This document shows, one piece after another, positions 35,110 through 37,262 of a stretch of DNA of 37,262 nt. Numbering within the stretch: the first letter of the stretch is position 1; each line of letters starts with the position of its first letter. Below the pieces are notes generated by a model. It made no database searches. It was not told where the DNA came from and saw only the letters and a list, made by a program, of their open reading frames with translations. The DNA is from a virus, in the IMG/VR virus record IMGVR_UViG_3300017917_000781, positions 1-37,262 of that record, one strand, 5' to 3'. The position numbers were made by a program, and so were the translations under genes.

Positions 35110-35274
35110 ATGGCAGTAGCAAACGCAAACTATAAGGTAGGAGATACCTACACCACTCAGAAGTCTAAGGAAACAGGCGTTATCAAGGAAATCGTGCCAC
35201 AGGCAAATGGTAATGTTCGTGTAAAGTTAGACCTAAATGGTAAAACTCGCTGGACTACTTGGACAGCAAAGTAA
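35110..35274 (+). CDS. Small SH3/KOW-like early protein (paralogue b)
   Basis: A 54-residue protein (MAVANANYKVGDTYTTQKSK ... TWTAK) behind AAAGGAG. The order YKVGDTYTT, ETGVIKEIV, NVRVKLDLNGKTRWTTW matches the proteins at 32014 and 35894, pointing to the same small barrel. Likely binds nucleic acid or another protein, as inference only. The tandem 3' hairpin element follows directly. Confidence 0.65.
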   Translation: MAVANANYKVGDTYTTQKSKETGVIKEIVPQANGNVRVKLDLNGKTRWTTWTAK

Positions 35275-35320
35275 TTCCTAATACAGGAAAAGACCTGAGC
35301 ATGTCTGCTAAAACTGCTCA
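35275..35320 (+). other. Conserved 3' hairpin C (tandem form)
   Basis: The first stem is TTCCT/AGGAA (35275-35289). The second is TGAGCA (35296-35301) with TGCTCA (35315-35320) and a 13-base loop ending in TAAAAC. The same two-stem arrangement follows the paralogue at 35894. Confidence 0.65.
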
Positions 35321-35321
35321 C

Positions 35322-35350
35322 TTGATTTTCTAAACTAGAAATGCTAGTAT
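35322..35350 (+). promoter_or_regulatory. Early rightward promoter P11
   Basis: TTGATT (35322-35327), 17 bases, TAGTAT (35345-35350), then CAGAAAGGA before ATG 35388. A TAGGAT overlaps the end of the -10 region. Confidence 0.5.
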
Positions 35351-35387
35351 AGGATAAACCCCAAACACCAACAGAAAGGAAAAACAG

Positions 35388-35813
35388 ATGGCTAGAAATG
35401 GCAAATCTATTAGCGTGAAAATCGCTACAACTAAGGTTATCAAAGCCTTAGAAACAAAGTTAGAGAAACTCAAATCTGACTTCGCAAAGCAAGACGAGAA
35501 CGAAGCAAAGTTCCGTAAGGCACAGGAAAAGTGGCAGAAGGAAGTAGGAAAGTGGGCTATTGGACAAATCTCCAAAGCACAAAACTTACGCACCAACTAT
35601 CGCTCTTGGAACAAAACTCTCAATGTTGATTTTGACCTAACTTGTGAGGAAGCAGATTTCCCTAAAGAACCTACACAGGACTACGAACAAATCCACCGCC
35701 ATACTTACAATGAGATGGTAGAGGAAATTGAGAACGCTATCCGTATTCTCAAGATGACCGATGAGGAAGTAGTTTCTACTTCTACATACAACGCTATCGC
35801 AAGATACTTGTAA
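35388..35813 (+). CDS. Coiled-coil early protein
   Basis: A 141-residue protein with CAGAAAGGA upstream. Residues 15-60 are a long charged helix with heptad spacing (TTKVIKALETKLEKLKSDFAK, NEAKFRKAQEKWQKEVGKW). After a short beta segment (TLNVDFDLTCEEADFP) a second helix follows (HTYNEMVEEIENAIRILKM). Similar proteins occur in actinobacteriophage early regions without known function. Codon use is slightly richer in C than its neighbours. Confidence 0.7.
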   Translation: MARNGKSISVKIATTKVIKALETKLEKLKSDFAKQDENEAKFRKAQEKWQKEVGKWAIGQISKAQNLRTNYRSWNKTLNVDFDLTCEEADFPKEPTQDYEQIHRHTYNEMVEEIENAIRILKMTDEEVVSTSTYNAIARYL

Positions 35814-35832
35814 TTAGATGGGGGAAGGGTAT

Positions 35833-35861
35833 TTGACTTCCCCCCTCAAAAATGTTAGACT
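35833..35861 (+). promoter_or_regulatory. Early rightward promoter P12
   Basis: TTGACT (35833-35838), 17 bases, TAGACT (35856-35861), followed by CAGAAAGGA before ATG 35894. Confidence 0.6.
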
Positions 35862-35893
35862 TGTATAACACCAAACAGAAAGGATAAACACAA

Positions 35894-36064
35894 ATGACAC
35901 TTGGCGGATACACTTACCAACTTGGCGACTTGTTCACCACAAGCACAACAGGTATCACAGGTAGAATTAACTCATTCTCACCTATCACCCAAAAAGTTAC
36001 TCGTGTAGGTCTTACCCTTAGCAACGGACAAAAGCGTTTTGCTATGGTAAAAACTAGCAAGTAA
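35894..36064 (+). CDS. Small SH3/KOW-like early protein (paralogue c)
   Basis: A 56-residue protein (MTLGGYTYQLGDLFTTSTTG ... KTSK). YQLGDLFTTSTTGITGRINSF and VTRVGLTLSNGQKRFAMV align by eye with the protein at 35110. Both genes are also followed by the same two-stem 3' element, so gene and 3'-UTR were probably duplicated together. Function unknown. Confidence 0.65.
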   Translation: MTLGGYTYQLGDLFTTSTTGITGRINSFSPITQKVTRVGLTLSNGQKRFAMVKTSK

Positions 36065-36065
36065 A

Positions 36066-36108
36066 TTTCCTGCTAAGGGAAACACCTGAGCAAGTGTTAA
36101 AACTGCTC
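36066..36108 (+). other. Conserved 3' hairpin D (tandem form)
   Basis: The first stem is TTTCC/GGAAA (36066-36082). The second is GAGCA (36088-36092) with TGCTC (36104-36108) and an 11-base loop ending in TAAAAC. Confidence 0.65.
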
Positions 36109-36118
36109 TCCAATTATT

Positions 36119-36159
36119 GTGGCGGGTTTTGAATGTGTAATCATAGCTATTCCCGCCAC
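36119..36159. repeat. 8-bp GC-rich inverted repeat
   Basis: GTGGCGGG (36119-36126) and CCCGCCAC (36152-36159) with a 25-base AT-rich loop. No T run follows. It lies between hairpin D and site 8 in the gene-free stretch 36065-36286, and may be an operator. Confidence 0.55.
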
Positions 36160-36183
36160 GATCTAAAAATGCCCCCGAGATTT

Positions 36184-36199
36184 TGTGATCTAACTCACA
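36184..36199. promoter_or_regulatory. CRP/GlxR-like site 8
   Basis: TGTGATCTAACTCACA, a perfect match with central TA. Its centre is 63.5 bp upstream of the -10 box at 36255. Confidence 0.65.
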
Positions 36200-36231
36200 T
36201 CTCATTATATGAGACTAATTAAGAGGATGAG

Positions 36232-36260
36232 TTGATTTTGTCAGATAGGTTTGGTAGACT
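36232..36260 (+). promoter_or_regulatory. Early rightward promoter P13
   Basis: TTGATT (36232-36237), 17 bases, TAGACT (36255-36260), with TGTCAG (36239-36244) exactly 10 bases before the -10 box. Confidence 0.65.
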
Positions 36261-36286
36261 TAATAAATAACAGAAAGGAACCCCCA

Positions 36287-36559
36287 ATGATAGCAACCGC
36301 TATTGCTTTACAAAACGCAACACAAGAAGCAGTTCATGACGAAATGGTTATGGCTATGGCTTCTGACTTATACCATAACAGAGATACAGATTCAGATACA
36401 TTTGCTAAGATGTTATTTCAATATTCTGCTATGTTGTCCTCAATGACTACTACTCTAGTCACAAATGCCCTGTTGACAGAATCACAATTACATGATTTAC
36501 TTGATACTATTAAAGAAATGGAATCTATGGGAAAGGATATAGATAATGGAAACAACTAA
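36287..36559 (+). CDS. Helical early protein
   Basis: The start is set at ATG 36287, behind CAGAAAGGA; an upstream in-frame start falls in the promoter. The 90-residue protein (MIATAIALQNATQEAVHDEM ... DNGNN) is almost wholly helical and Met-rich (MVMAMASDL, MLFQYSAMLSSMTTTLVTNALL). It ends in an acidic tail. It overlaps the next gene by 14 bases. No family recognised. Confidence 0.65.
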   Translation: MIATAIALQNATQEAVHDEMVMAMASDLYHNRDTDSDTFAKMLFQYSAMLSSMTTTLVTNALLTESQLHDLLDTIKEMESMGKDIDNGNN

Positions 36560-36992
36560 TGAAATCGTAGTGCCTGAACACTACAACGCTAACCAATTGG
36601 TTACCTATAAAGTAATAGAGGGAGATTCAGTTACATTTCCTACTATCAAAGTTAACGAACTAGAATATACACTAGACCGTGCACGAAGTAAAGAAAAACA
36701 ACTTTCAGAACTTAGACTCCAGGTATCAAACTTAGAAGATAAACTTGCAGGCTGGGTTGAGAATGAAGAGGACGCTACCACAATCGTCTCTGAAATTTGC
36801 GATATCTTTGGATTCAATCCAACAAGAGAAATTGAATTTGAGGCCACTGTCCGTATCACTGGAACAGTTGACGTGCCACTTGCAAGCATTGCAGATTTTG
36901 ATATTCAAGACGTTGACTTGAGTATTGATGTTTCTTCTTGGTCACATAATATTGAAACAGATTCAGAAATTGAATATCTAAACACAGTGTGA
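36546..36992 (+). CDS. Early protein with coiled coil and beta domain
   Basis: A 148-residue protein starting at ATG 36546 within the end of the previous gene. Residues 40-70 form a coiled coil (YTLDRARSKEKQLSELRLQV, SNLEDKLAGWV). The second half is a beta-rich domain (REIEFEATVRITGTVDVPLASI, DVDLSIDVSSWS) resembling short proteins from actinobacteriophages. No catalytic residues are visible. The conserved hairpin E follows 19 bases after the stop. Confidence 0.7.
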   Translation: METTNEIVVPEHYNANQLVTYKVIEGDSVTFPTIKVNELEYTLDRARSKEKQLSELRLQVSNLEDKLAGWVENEEDATTIVSEICDIFGFNPTREIEFEATVRITGTVDVPLASIADFDIQDVDLSIDVSSWSHNIETDSEIEYLNTV

Positions 36993-37010
36993 TAGGGGGC
37001 TATCCAAGAT

Positions 37011-37036
37011 CCTGGGCCATGATTTAAAACTGGCCC
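37011..37036 (+). other. Conserved 3' hairpin E
   Basis: Stem GGGCCA (37014-37019) and TGGCCC (37031-37036) with an 11-base loop ending in TAAAAC. Compared with hairpins B-D the stem bases differ on both sides while pairing is kept. CACAAAAATCTCGGGG follows. Confidence 0.65.
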
Positions 37037-37091
37037 CACAAAAATCTCGGGGCGCCCGTTTTGTCCGTTTTAAGATGATTGTTAAGATAGC

Positions 37092-37120
37092 TTGACTTTG
37101 TCAGTCTTGTCTGCTAAGAT
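37092..37120 (+). promoter_or_regulatory. Early rightward promoter P14
   Basis: TTGACT (37092-37097), 17 bases, TAAGAT (37115-37120), with TGTCAG (37099-37104) exactly 10 bases before the -10 box. CCCGTTTTGTCCGTTTTA lies about 20 bases further upstream. Confidence 0.65.
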
Positions 37121-37150
37121 TGTTAAAACAAATAGAAAGGAAATAAATAA

Positions 37151-37262
37151 ATGGCGCATGAATTAGAAACACAAAATGGTGTTGCTTCTTTCGCTTCTTT
37201 CCGTGAGCCTGCTTGGCATGGTCTAGGCACAGTATTCACAGAAGAAAAAAATACAGCAGAAA
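37151..37262 (+). CDS. DUF932/phage-plasmid-like protein, N-terminal fragment
   Basis: ATG 37151 with TAGAAAGGA upstream; the frame runs off the right edge after 37 residues. MAHELETQNGVASFASFREP followed by AWHGLGTVF is the typical beginning of the DUF932 / phage-plasmid-like protein family, with its AWHGLG motif. Members are common in actinobacteriophages and plasmids and have no settled function. The full length is not visible. Confidence 0.75.
   Translation, partial: MAHELETQNGVASFASFREPAWHGLGTVFTEEKNTAE

Noticed and set aside
29101-37262. tRNA genes in the early region
   Set aside because: No cloverleaf with a T-loop (TTC-A) and CCA-type acceptor stem was recognised in the gene-free stretches.

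Overview
The window is part of the genome of a tailed double-stranded DNA phage (Caudoviricetes). It holds the HK97-type head genes (capsid, protease/scaffold, portal), a long run of tail-fibre and virion-decoration genes, a lysozyme-like protein, several metabolic genes and a dense early region of very small genes. The DNA is clearly AT-rich by eye. An actinobacterial host is an inference. It rests on a gp88-family protein and other small proteins typical of actinobacteriophages, an anti-SD-matched AGAAAGG ribosome binding site, many apparently leaderless genes, and Crp/GlxR-type TGTGA-N6-TCACA sites. Low GC together with cyanophage-like fibre and metabolic genes would suit a freshwater low-GC actinobacterium, but nothing in the window names the host.

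Layout. Bases 1-15639 (minus strand) read from right to left: fibre proteins, a class II ribonucleotide reductase (nrdJ), a 1154-residue LamG-like protein, a small unknown protein, portal, prohead protease with a nested scaffold start, and the major capsid protein cut by the left edge. A plus-strand lysozyme gene with its own promoter and terminator lies at 15.7-16.4 kb. From 16.4 to 25.5 kb (minus) is a second structural block: fibronectin/glycine-rich, collagen-like and C1q-like proteins, a holin-like protein, a 2OG-Fe(II) oxygenase, and members of a paralogous family with a dUTPase-like C-terminal motif. From 25.6 to 29.7 kb (plus) lie a flavin-dependent tryptophan halogenase, a small membrane protein, a restriction-endonuclease-like protein, a zinc-ribbon protein, a distant member of the paralogous family, and speD. 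From 29.8 to 30.9 kb (minus) there is a five-gene operon of tiny proteins plus one single gene. From 31.1 kb to the end (plus) are more than twenty very small early genes, a gp88-family protein, and the start of a DUF932-like protein.

The early region (30.5-37.2 kb) has a repeated regulatory grammar that gene annotation does not explain. Eight TGTGA-N6-TCACA palindromes stand upstream of early promoters, mostly at helically phased distances from the -10 box: 52.5 bp three times, then 42.5, 62.5, 63.5 and 64.5, with one exception. Four of these promoters carry a second palindrome, TAGGA-N3-TCCTA, over the -10 box and start point. Five promoters share TGTCAG exactly 10 bp upstream of the -10 box. 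Covarying 3'-UTR hairpins follow several early genes, and two consensus DnaA boxes mark a possible replication origin. Late and metabolic genes often have a -10 box only 5-9 bp before the start codon, which implies leaderless mRNA. No repressor, integrase, terminase or polymerase was recognised here.
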